A stretch of 29,393 nucleotides of DNA from DATJLQ01 sp035509415 (GTDB lineage Bacteria > Pseudomonadota > Alphaproteobacteria > JACZXZ01), in NCBI GenBank assembly GCA_035509415.1, contig DATJLQ010000044.1, forward strand, positions 1 through 29,393, given 5' to 3'. Below the pieces are notes generated by a model. The model saw nothing but the letters and a program-made list of their open reading frames with translations. It did not search any database and was not told the origin of the DNA. Made by a program: the position numbers and the translations under genes. Shown here in pieces: positions 7,265 to 14,079 of this stretch (positions are counted from its first letter, which is position 1; every line of letters starts with the position of its first letter).

Positions 7265-8335
7265 ATGCCGGGCAACAGCTTCGGCCATTTGTTCCGCTAC
7301 ACGAGCTGGGGCGAAAGCCACGGGCCGGCGATCGGCTGCGTGGTCGACGGCACCCCGCCGCTCATCCCGCTCGCCGAGGCGGACATCCAGCGCTGGCTCG
7401 ACAAGCGCCGGCCCGGCCAGTCGCGCTTCGCGAGCCAACGGCGCGAGCCGGACCAGGTGAAGATCCTCTCGGGCACCTTCGAGGGACGCACGACCGGCGC
7501 CCCCATCTCGCTCCTGATCGAGAACGTCGACGCGCGCTCGAAAGATTACGGCGACATCAAGGACCAGTTCCGGCCCGGCCACGCCGACTATACATACCAG
7601 GCGAAATACGGCATCCGCGACTATCGCGGCGGCGGGCGCGCGTCGGCGCGCGAGACCGCGGCGCGCGTCGCGGCGGGGGCCATCGCGCGGCTCATCCTGG
7701 GTGCCGGCGTCGAGATCCGCGGGGCCCTCGTCCAGATGGGCCCGCACAAGATCGAGCGCGCGCGTTGGGACTGGAACGCGGTCGACGCCAATCCCTTCTT
7801 CTGCCCCGACCCGGTCGCCGCAAGCGCCTGGGAGGGCGAGCTCGACGAGGTGCGGAAGCGCGGCTCGTCCCTCGGCGCGACCGTCGAGGTGGTCGCCTCG
7901 GGCGTGCCCGCGGGGCTCGGCGATCCCGCCTACGACAAGCTCGACGCCGACCTCGCCAAGGCGATGATGAGCATCAACGCGGTCAAGGGCGTCGAGATCG
8001 GCGACGGCATGATGGCGGCCGAGCTCGCGGGCGAGAATGCGCACGACGAGATGCGCATGAAGGACGGGCGCGTCGTCTTCCTCTCGAACCACGCGGGCGG
8101 CACCTTGGGCGGCATCTCGACCGGCCAGGACGTGGTGGTGCGCTTCGCGGTCAAGCCGACCAGCTCGATCCTGATCCCGCGCCGCAGCGTCAACGTGCGC
8201 GGCGAGGAGATCGAGGTCGTGACCAAGGGACGGCACGATCCCTGCGTCGGCATCCGCGCGGTGCCGGTGGGCGAAGCCATGATGGCCGTGGTGCTCGCGG
8301 ACCATCTCCTGCGCCAGCGCGCACAGTGCGGCTAG
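7265..8335 (+). CDS. aroC: Chorismate synthase
   Basis: AroC converts 5-enolpyruvylshikimate-3-phosphate to chorismate with reduced FMN, the seventh step of the shikimate pathway. The 356-residue protein is full length. It has the family signatures GESHGPAIGCVVDGTPP near residue 17, RPGHADYTYQAKYG...DYRGGGRASARET around 100-127, and NHAGGTLGGISTGQ near 280 followed by the C-terminal GRHDPCVG segment. These regions bind FMN and EPSP. The ribosome site is weak (AAGGGTCGAGCG before the ATG at 7265). The gene is 49 bp after fabI and 37 bp before sppA on the same strand, consistent with one transcription unit. Confidence 0.97.
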   Translation: MPGNSFGHLFRYTSWGESHGPAIGCVVDGTPPLIPLAEADIQRWLDKRRPGQSRFASQRREPDQVKILSGTFEGRTTGAPISLLIENVDARSKDYGDIKDQFRPGHADYTYQAKYGIRDYRGGGRASARETAARVAAGAIARLILGAGVEIRGALVQMGPHKIERARWDWNAVDANPFFCPDPVAASAWEGELDEVRKRGSSLGATVEVVASGVPAGLGDPAYDKLDADLAKAMMSINAVKGVEIGDGMMAAELAGENAHDEMRMKDGRVVFLSNHAGGTLGGISTGQDVVVRFAVKPTSSILIPRRSVNVRGEEIEVVTKGRHDPCVGIRAVPVGEAMMAVVLADHLLRQRAQCG

Positions 8336-8372
8336 GGCGGCCGCGCGCGCGAACGATGACGGGCGGGTTTCC

Positions 8373-10199
8373 ATGCTGCGCTGGATAAGACGCATCGTCG
8401 TCGGCTTCTTCGCGCTCCTCGGCGTCGCCGTCGTGGTGCTGGCGGCCGCCGCGGCGTGGCTCGGCTCCGAGCTCATCGAGCCCGCGCCGGTCGCGATCCC
8501 CGCCGCCGCCGTCCTCGAGCTCGACCTCGACAAGCCGCTCGGCCAGGGCGAAATCGACCAGCCGCTCGAGACCTTCCTCGGGCGCGAGCCGCAGCTCAGC
8601 CTGCGCGAGATCGAGGAGGCGCTCCAGCGCGCGCGCATCGATCCGCGCGTCAAGGGCCTGATCGTCCGGCTCGGCGCGCGCGCGCTCGGGCTCGCCGACA
8701 CCCAGGAGCTGCGCGACGCCATCGCGGCATTCCGCGCCTCGGGCAAGTTCGCCGACGCGTACGCCGAGAGCTTCGGCGCCGAGGGCGGCGGCAACGACGC
8801 CTATTATCTTGCGAGCGCTTGCCAGGACATCTGGCTCCAGCCCTCGGGCGAGCTCGACCTCACGGGCGTGGTCGCCGAAACGCCGTTCCTCAAGGGCACT
8901 CTCGACAAGCTCGGCGTCGACGTCGAGTTCGACAAGCGCGAGGAATACAAGACCGCGATCGACCAGCTCACGGACGCGAGCTACAGCGCCGCCTTCAAGG
9001 AATCGATGGCGAGCATCCTGGGCTCGGTCTACGGCCAGCTCGTGGCCGGCATCTCGGCCGGGCGCTCCATGGCGCCAGACACGGTCGCGGCCCTGATCGA
9101 CAACGGGCCCTATCTCGCCCAAGACGCGCTTGCCTCGAAGCTGGTCGACCAGCTCGGCTATTTCGACCAGCTCGAGAGCGACGCGACGGGGCGCGCCGGG
9201 GCGGGTGCCAAGACGCTCTCGCTCGCCGATTTCTTCCGCGCGACCGAAGCCGCCGCGCGCGGCCCGGTCGTCGCCTATATCGACGCCTCGGGCGCCATCG
9301 TCTCGGGCGAGAGCGATCCCGGCGACGCGTTCGGCGTGAGCGACGTCGGCGCCGAGACCTACGTCAAGGCGCTCGACGACGCGGCCAAGGCCAAGGACGT
9401 GGCCGTGATCCTGCTGCGCATCGACAGCCCGGGCGGGTCGTACCTCGCCTCGGATTCGATCCGGCGCGCGGTCGCGCGCGCGCGTGCCGCGGGCAAGCCC
9501 GTGATCGTCTCGATGGGCGACGTCGCCGCCTCGGGCGGCTACTTCATCGCCATCCCCGCGACCAAGATCGTGGCCGAGCCCGGCACGCTCACGGGCTCGA
9601 TCGGCGTGTTCGGCGGCAAGTTCGTGATCCGCGATCTGCTCACCAAGCTCGGCGTCACGTTCGATTCGGTCCAGTTCGGCAGCAACGCCGACATCTGGAG
9701 CCCGGTGGTGCCCTTCACGCCCGCGGGCCGCGCCAAGCTCGAGCAGTCGCTCGACGCGGTCTACCGCGACTTCACCGGGAAGGTCGCGGCCGCGCGCGGC
9801 ATCGCACCGGCGCAAATTCCGAACGTGGCCAAGGGCCGCGTGTTCACCGGCGAAGAGGCGCTGAAGCTCGGGCTCGTGGACGCGCTGGGCGGTCTCCCGA
9901 CGGCGCTGCGTTTCGCGCGGGAGGCGGCGGGGCTCGCACCCGAAGCGCCCGTGCGCCTCCGCCGTTACCCGCGCGAGGGCACCGGCTTCGAGCGCTTCCT
10001 CGACCGCATGATCGCGGGCGGGACGAGCGCGAGCATAGGGGGGATCGGCGTCGACGCGCGCCCGGGCGCGGCCTTGGGCGTGCTTGCGGCGACCCTCGGC
10101 TTCGACCTGCCGCGCCTCCGGCCGCTCCTCGACGAGCTTCCCGCCCTCGCGTCGCCCGGCGAATCCTGGCTCCTGATGCCGCCGATTGACATCCGCTAA
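8373..10199 (+). CDS. sppA: Signal peptide peptidase SppA, 67K (tandem-domain) type
   Basis: This inner-membrane serine protease degrades cleaved signal peptides from the periplasmic face. The 608-residue length and two repeated ClpP-like halves match the E. coli-type long SppA. An N-terminal basic stretch (LRWIRR) and hydrophobic segment 9-30 form the membrane anchor. The catalytic Lys is probably Lys193 in EYKTAIDQL of the first half. The nucleophile is probably Ser387 in VAASGGYFIAIPA of the second half, followed by TLTGSIGVFGGKF. The arrangement of Lys in one half and Ser in the other is that of the E. coli enzyme. It follows aroC by 37 bp. The C-terminal about 90 residues are less conserved-looking. 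Confidence 0.94.
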   Translation: MLRWIRRIVVGFFALLGVAVVVLAAAAAWLGSELIEPAPVAIPAAAVLELDLDKPLGQGEIDQPLETFLGREPQLSLREIEEALQRARIDPRVKGLIVRLGARALGLADTQELRDAIAAFRASGKFADAYAESFGAEGGGNDAYYLASACQDIWLQPSGELDLTGVVAETPFLKGTLDKLGVDVEFDKREEYKTAIDQLTDASYSAAFKESMASILGSVYGQLVAGISAGRSMAPDTVAALIDNGPYLAQDALASKLVDQLGYFDQLESDATGRAGAGAKTLSLADFFRATEAAARGPVVAYIDASGAIVSGESDPGDAFGVSDVGAETYVKALDDAAKAKDVAVILLRIDSPGGSYLASDSIRRAVARARAAGKPVIVSMGDVAASGGYFIAIPATKIVAEPGTLTGSIGVFGGKFVIRDLLTKLGVTFDSVQFGSNADIWSPVVPFTPAGRAKLEQSLDAVYRDFTGKVAAARGIAPAQIPNVAKGRVFTGEEALKLGLVDALGGLPTALRFAREAAGLAPEAPVRLRRYPREGTGFERFLDRMIAGGTSASIGGIGVDARPGAALGVLAATLGFDLPRLRPLLDELPALASPGESWLLMPPIDIR

Positions 10200-10275
10200 G
10201 ACCGCGACGATGGGCCGCGCGCGGGGCCCTCGCGCATGGGCTTGCGCCGCGCGCGGGACAGCGCGACAAAGGCTC

Positions 10276-11265
10276 ATGGCGCTCACGCAGAAGCAGCGGA
10301 AGCTGGTCACGGTCGGGATCACGCTCATCCCGCTCGCGATCATGACCGTGCTGGTGTCGGAATCGGTGACGCTCTACCGCCTCTTCTGCGGCGCGACCGG
10401 CTTCGGCGGCACGACCCAGCGCGTGAGCCGCGACTCGGCGCACCCCTCCATGACCACGGTCAAGGTGCGCTTCGACGCCAACGTCGCACCCCAGCTGCCG
10501 TGGAAATTCTACCCGCTCCAGAACCAGGTGACGGTGAATCTCGGCGCCGAGCAGCTGGTCTATTTCGAGGCCGAGAACCCGACCGGCCAGTCCCTGGTCG
10601 GCCACGCCGCCTTCAACGTGACGCCGCAGATCGCCGGCCTCTACTTCAAGAAGATCCAGTGCTTCTGCTTCACCGACGAGCGCCTCGACGCGCACGCGAA
10701 GATCAAGATGCCGGTCGTGTTCTTCGTCGACCCGAAGCTCGAATCGACGCCCGACGGGCGCGACGTCAAGACGATCACGCTCTCCTACACGTTCTTCCGC
10801 ACGCCGCCCTCGCCGAGTGCCAAGGACTTGGCGCGCTTCCTCGCCACGACCAAGCCTAATCCGGAGCATGGCAAGCAAATCTTCGGCACCGTGTGCGAGG
10901 CCTGCCACGGCCTCGACAAGAACAAGGAAGGGCCGATGCTCGCGGGCGTCGTCGGCCGGCGCGCGGGCACGGTTCCGGGCTACAGCTACTCGCCGGCCCT
11001 GAAACGCGTCGGATTCATCTGGACCGCCGGCCGGCTCGACCGCTGGCTCGCCTATCCCCAAGGCGACGTGCCCGGCGCCTACATGCCGGTCAAGGTCGAG
11101 AACCCGGTCGACCGGCGCGACGTGATCGCCTATCTCGAGGAAGTGAGCGGGAAAGCTGCGGCGGCCGCGACGCCGGATGCCGTGCCGTCCCCCGCCCCGG
11201 CGGCCTCGGCCGCCACATCGCCCGCGTCCACCGTCGGCCACGGACCGGCTCAGCCCAAGGGCTGA
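10276..11265 (+). CDS. ctaG: Cox11/CtaG copper chaperone fused to a class I cytochrome c domain
   Basis: Residues 1-180 are a complete Cox11 protein, which delivers copper to the CuB site of heme-copper oxidase subunit I. It has one N-terminal membrane segment (10-27), a Cys at 38 just outside it (YRLFC), and the copper-binding CFCF motif at 129-132 followed by FVDP and the conserved end TLSYTFFR. Residues 186-292 then form a mitochondrial-type cytochrome c: GKQIFGTVCEACHG with heme Cys207, Cys210 and axial His211, a GPMLAGVVGRRAG loop, and a likely axial Met270 in GAYMPVK. The tail (293-329) is Ala/Pro-rich. Both domains would face the periplasm. The start at 10276 (AAAGG upstream) gives a normal Cox11 N-terminus; the frame is open back to 10186. 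No oxidase genes are nearby. The convergent neighbour ends 2 bp away. Confidence 0.92.
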   Translation: MALTQKQRKLVTVGITLIPLAIMTVLVSESVTLYRLFCGATGFGGTTQRVSRDSAHPSMTTVKVRFDANVAPQLPWKFYPLQNQVTVNLGAEQLVYFEAENPTGQSLVGHAAFNVTPQIAGLYFKKIQCFCFTDERLDAHAKIKMPVVFFVDPKLESTPDGRDVKTITLSYTFFRTPPSPSAKDLARFLATTKPNPEHGKQIFGTVCEACHGLDKNKEGPMLAGVVGRRAGTVPGYSYSPALKRVGFIWTAGRLDRWLAYPQGDVPGAYMPVKVENPVDRRDVIAYLEEVSGKAAAAATPDAVPSPAPAASAATSPASTVGHGPAQPKG

Positions 11266-11267
11266 GC

Positions 11268-12545
11268 CTAGACGCGCCGGAACGCGCCCACGAGCTCCAG
11301 ATGCGGCGACCAGAGGAACTGGTCGACCGGCTGGACCCATTCGAGCGCATAGCCGCCGTCGATCAGAAGCCGCGCGTCGCGCGCGAAGCTCGCAGGGTTG
11401 CACGCGACATAGGCGACGCGCTCGACCTCGGACGCCGCGAGCATCTCCGCCTGGGCGCGTGCCCCCGCGCGCGGCGGATCGAGCACCGCCGCCTCGATGC
11501 GGCCCAGCTCCTCGGGACCGAGCGGCCGCCGGTCGAGATCGCGCTCGACCGCGCTCGCGCGCCAGCGCCCGGCCGAGGCACGGATCGCCGAGTCCAATGC
11601 CGCGACCATGTCGCGTTCGGCCTCGTAGGCGTGGACCGCGTACCCCTCGGCCGCGAGCGACGCGGCGAAGGTTCCGATCCCGGCATAGAGGTCGACCGCG
11701 CGCCGCGCCGGCCCGAGCGCCTTGACGACCGCGGCGCGCAGCACCGCCTCGCCCTCCGCACTCGCTTGAAGAAACGCGCCGGGCGGGAACGGCACGCTCG
11801 CATTTCCGAAGCGCACGCGCGCGGCGCGGCGCTCGACGATCGTCTCGACTCCGCGGCCCCGCGGGTGGCGGCGCGCGAGGCGCGCGAGATCGCGGGTCTC
11901 GGCGAAGGACGCGAGGCGCTCGCGCCGCTTCAAGCCGAGCTCGGCGCCGGTCATGAGCAGAAGATCGAGGCCGCTGTCGGTGAGCGTCACGATCGCCTCG
12001 GCGCGCTCGGCGGGGGCGAGGACGCTCATGAGAAGATCCCGCAGCGGCTCGACCAGCGCGACGATTTCGGGCCGCAGCACGGGGCATTCCGCGAGGTCGA
12101 TCACCTGGTGCGTCGCGCGCGCGTTGAAGCCGAGCACGAGGTCGGATTTCCGGCGCACGGCGGTGAAATCGGCGCGCCGGCGGCTTCCTTGCGGCGTCGT
12201 CCACAGCGGCCGGATGGAGCCCGCGGCGACCCCCTGGCGCGCAAGTGCGCTCGCGACGAGTTGGCCCTTCCAGGCGCGATAATGGTCCTCGTCGAGATGC
12301 TGGAGCGCGCAGCCGCCGCAGCTGCCGAAATGGCGGCAGGGAGGTGTCGCGCGCCCCGGCCCGGGGGCGAGGATTTCGATGAGCCGTCCCGCGAATCCGT
12401 CCGGCCTGGGTGCGCCCAAGCGCGCGCGAATGCGATCGCCTACAACCGTATAGGGCACGTAGAGCCGGCGTCCGTCCTCGAGCGGCGCGATGCCGTCGCC
12501 GCGCGCGCCGATCTCGGCGATTTCGGCCTCGAGCTCGATTTTCAC
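11268..12545 (-). CDS. Class I SAM-dependent RNA (uracil-C5) methyltransferase, RumA/RlmD type with Fe-S motif
   Basis: This should be a 5-methyluridine methyltransferase acting on rRNA (or tRNA). The 425-residue protein begins with a TRAM RNA-binding region (2-58). A Fe-S cluster motif follows, Cys70-x5-Cys76-x2-Cys79, with a fourth Cys at 154. The SAM-binding motif is DLYAGIGTF at 285-293. Further on are DPPRAG at 356-361 and the catalytic nucleophile Cys382 in YVACNPASFARD. The Fe-S cysteines exclude a TrmA-type enzyme and match RumA/RlmD/RlmC. The exact uridine cannot be read. Translation starts at GTG (12543-12545), overlapping the tlyA stop as GTGA, so the two RNA methyltransferases are translationally coupled. 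Confidence 0.9.
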   Translation of the reverse strand: MKIELEAEIAEIGARGDGIAPLEDGRRLYVPYTVVGDRIRARLGAPRPDGFAGRLIEILAPGPGRATPPCRHFGSCGGCALQHLDEDHYRAWKGQLVASALARQGVAAGSIRPLWTTPQGSRRRADFTAVRRKSDLVLGFNARATHQVIDLAECPVLRPEIVALVEPLRDLLMSVLAPAERAEAIVTLTDSGLDLLLMTGAELGLKRRERLASFAETRDLARLARRHPRGRGVETIVERRAARVRFGNASVPFPPGAFLQASAEGEAVLRAAVVKALGPARRAVDLYAGIGTFAASLAAEGYAVHAYEAERDMVAALDSAIRASAGRWRASAVERDLDRRPLGPEELGRIEAAVLDPPRAGARAQAEMLAASEVERVAYVACNPASFARDARLLIDGGYALEWVQPVDQFLWSPHLELVGAFRRV

Positions 12546-13321
12546 GGCGTGCCCGCGAGCTCGGCTGCGATCAGGAATTCGCGATTGCCGTCCTTACCCT
12601 CGATCGGGCTCGGGACGAGGCCCATCACGCGCCAGCCGGGACGTGCCGCGAGCCAGGCCGCGATGCGCTCGCATACGGCGCGATGAAGCTCGGGATCGCG
12701 CACGATCCCGCCCTTCCCCACCTCGCGCGCGCCGACCTCGAACTGGGGCTTGATGAGCGCCACGAGCACGGCGCCGGGGGCGGCGAGCGCGAGCGGTGCC
12801 GGCAACAGCGTCTCGAGGCCGATGAAGCTCGCGTCGCACACGATGAAATCGACCGGCTCCGGGATTTCGGCGGCCGTCAAATAGCGCGCGTTCACGCGCT
12901 CGAGGGTCACGACGCGCGGGTCTTGACGCAGTTTCCAGGCGAGCTGGCCGTGGCCCACATCGACCGCGTAGACCTTGGCGGCGCCGCGCGCGAGCAGCAC
13001 GTCGGTGAAGCCGCCGGTCGAAGCGCCCAGATCGAGCGCGACGCGGCCCTTGGGGTCGAGCGAAAACGCGTCGAGTGCCGAGGCGAGCTTGACCCCGCCG
13101 CGCGAGACCCAGGGATGATCTTGGCCGCGCAGCTCGAGGGGCGCGTCCTCGGGCACGGCCGCACCGGGCTTCTCCAAGCGCCGCGCGCCCGAATAGACGA
13201 GGCCCGCCATGACGAGCGCCTGGGCGCGCGCGCGGCTCTCGACCAGCCCGCGCTCGACCAGAAGCCGGTCGAGGCGCAGCTTCCCGGGCGATTTCATGGG
13301 TTTTGCTCGCATTTGCGACAT
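12542..13321 (-). CDS. tlyA: TlyA-family rRNA (cytidine-2'-O)-methyltransferase
   Basis: TlyA proteins 2'-O-methylate cytidines in 16S and/or 23S rRNA. The 259-residue protein has an N-terminal S4 RNA-binding domain (about 14-75, RLDRLLVERGLVESR...) and the linker HPWVSRGGVKLASAL. An FtsJ-like methyltransferase domain follows, with SAM motif LDLGASTGGFTD at 96-107, CDASFIGL, and IKPQFE. Three ATGs are possible (13321, 13312, 13297), none with a strong ribosome site; the last still keeps the whole S4 domain. Family members are often annotated 'hemolysin', which is not supported here as a primary role. In related genomes it follows dxs directly. Here 758 bp carrying two opposite-strand genes separate them. 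Confidence 0.92.
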   Translation of the reverse strand: MSQMRAKPMKSPGKLRLDRLLVERGLVESRARAQALVMAGLVYSGARRLEKPGAAVPEDAPLELRGQDHPWVSRGGVKLASALDAFSLDPKGRVALDLGASTGGFTDVLLARGAAKVYAVDVGHGQLAWKLRQDPRVVTLERVNARYLTAAEIPEPVDFIVCDASFIGLETLLPAPLALAAPGAVLVALIKPQFEVGAREVGKGGIVRDPELHRAVCERIAAWLAARPGWRVMGLVPSPIEGKDGNREFLIAAELAGTP

Positions 13322-13356
13322 GGGCGCACGGCCGTGACCATAGCCGATCTTGAACG

Positions 13357-13365
13357 TGCTATACT
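13357..13365 (+). promoter_or_regulatory. Extended -10 (TGCTATACT) giving a probable leaderless start
   Basis: TG-C-TATACT ends 7 bp before the ATG of the nucleotidyltransferase gene (13372). Transcription would begin at or next to the ATG, so the mRNA would be leaderless; there is indeed no Shine-Dalgarno sequence. No convincing -35 is present. Confidence 0.5.
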
Positions 13366-13371
13366 GAGTTT

Positions 13372-13692
13372 ATGGATGCACGCCTACAGAAAATCCTGGG
13401 TAAATTGCGCGCGGGTCTTGAGCGACTTTACGGCACGCGGCTCAAGCGCGTCATCCTGTTCGGCTCTCACGCGCGGGGCGATGCCGACCCCGATTCCGAT
13501 ATCGACGTCCTTGTCTTGCTAGAACCGCCCGTCGATTCCTGGGCGGAGGTGCAACGAACAGGACCGCTCGTCGCGACATTGTCGCTACGCTTCAAGGTCG
13601 TCATCTCTTGCGTGTTCGACACGCCCGTCGCCCTGACCACCGCGTCGGATGCCTTTCATCGGAGCATCCAGCGGGAGGGAATCGCTCTGTGA
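13372..13692 (+). CDS. MNT-type minimal nucleotidyltransferase (antitoxin-like partner of HEPN)
   Basis: The 106-residue protein is a minimal DNA-polymerase-beta-like nucleotidyltransferase. It has the signature G31-S32 followed by Asp43 and Asp45 (GSHARGDADPDSDIDVLV), the G-S-x10-D-x-D metal/ATP site. In characterised MNT/HEPN pairs the MNT protein neutralises the HEPN toxin by adding nucleotides (AMPylation) to it; that role is inferred here from pairing. The stop overlaps the HEPN GTG start as GTGA (13689-13692). Base composition is lower in GC than the flanks: hand count 35 G/C of 60 in 13381-13440 against 45 of 60 in 14101-14160. The gene lies antisense between dxs and tlyA. Confidence 0.88.
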   Translation: MDARLQKILGKLRAGLERLYGTRLKRVILFGSHARGDADPDSDIDVLVLLEPPVDSWAEVQRTGPLVATLSLRFKVVISCVFDTPVALTTASDAFHRSIQREGIAL

Positions 13693-14072
13693 CGCCGGCC
13701 CAAATCGGGCTTATCGATAAATCGCGGGAAAGCATCGCAGCGGCGGAGTTGCTCCTTGAACGTGGCTTTCAGGGCTTCGCCGCCTCACGCGCGTATTACG
13801 CCATGTTCTACGCCGCCGAGGCCCTCTTGCTCGGCGAGAGCGCCAGCTTCTCGAAGCACGCGGCAGTTATCTCCGCTTTCGGCCAACGCTTTGCGCACGG
13901 CAATGCGCGCGCCGCCGAGTTGCATCGATACTTGATTGAAGGCCAAGAAAGTCGAACGAAGGGCGACTATCGCGCCGACGATCCCGTTTCCGAGGAGGAA
14001 GCGGAAACGCAGATCGCCCGGGCGCGAAAATTCCTCGAATTCGCCGAAGCCTATTCGAGCGGCGGAGGCTGA
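13689..14072 (+). CDS. HEPN-domain protein, UPF0332 type (putative toxin or ribonuclease partner)
   Basis: The frame begins at GTG 13689, overlapping the MNT stop, and gives 127 residues; an upstream in-frame ATG would run deep into the MNT gene and is unlikely. The protein is all-helical with the HEPN signature of UPF0332: FAASRAYYAMFYAAEALL (Arg34-x-Tyr36-Tyr37), then SFSKHAAV and HRYL. HEPN proteins paired with MNT proteins are commonly toxins that cut RNA through an R-x4-6-H motif. I cannot identify a textbook copy of that motif, so enzymatic activity is unproven. The gene ends 7 bp from the convergent dxs stop. Confidence 0.82.
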   Translation: MTPAQIGLIDKSRESIAAAELLLERGFQGFAASRAYYAMFYAAEALLLGESASFSKHAAVISAFGQRFAHGNARAAELHRYLIEGQESRTKGDYRADDPVSEEEAETQIARARKFLEFAEAYSSGGG

Positions 14073-14079
14073 CGGCGAT

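Noticed and set aside
8190..10343. Long minus-strand open frame opposite sppA
   Set aside because: Antisense to a well-supported sppA; composition is Arg/Glu/Ala/Asp-rich without motifs.
12542..13321. Annotation of tlyA as a hemolysin
   Set aside because: The S4 plus FtsJ-like methyltransferase architecture and its neighbour point to an rRNA methyltransferase; the hemolysin label is historical.
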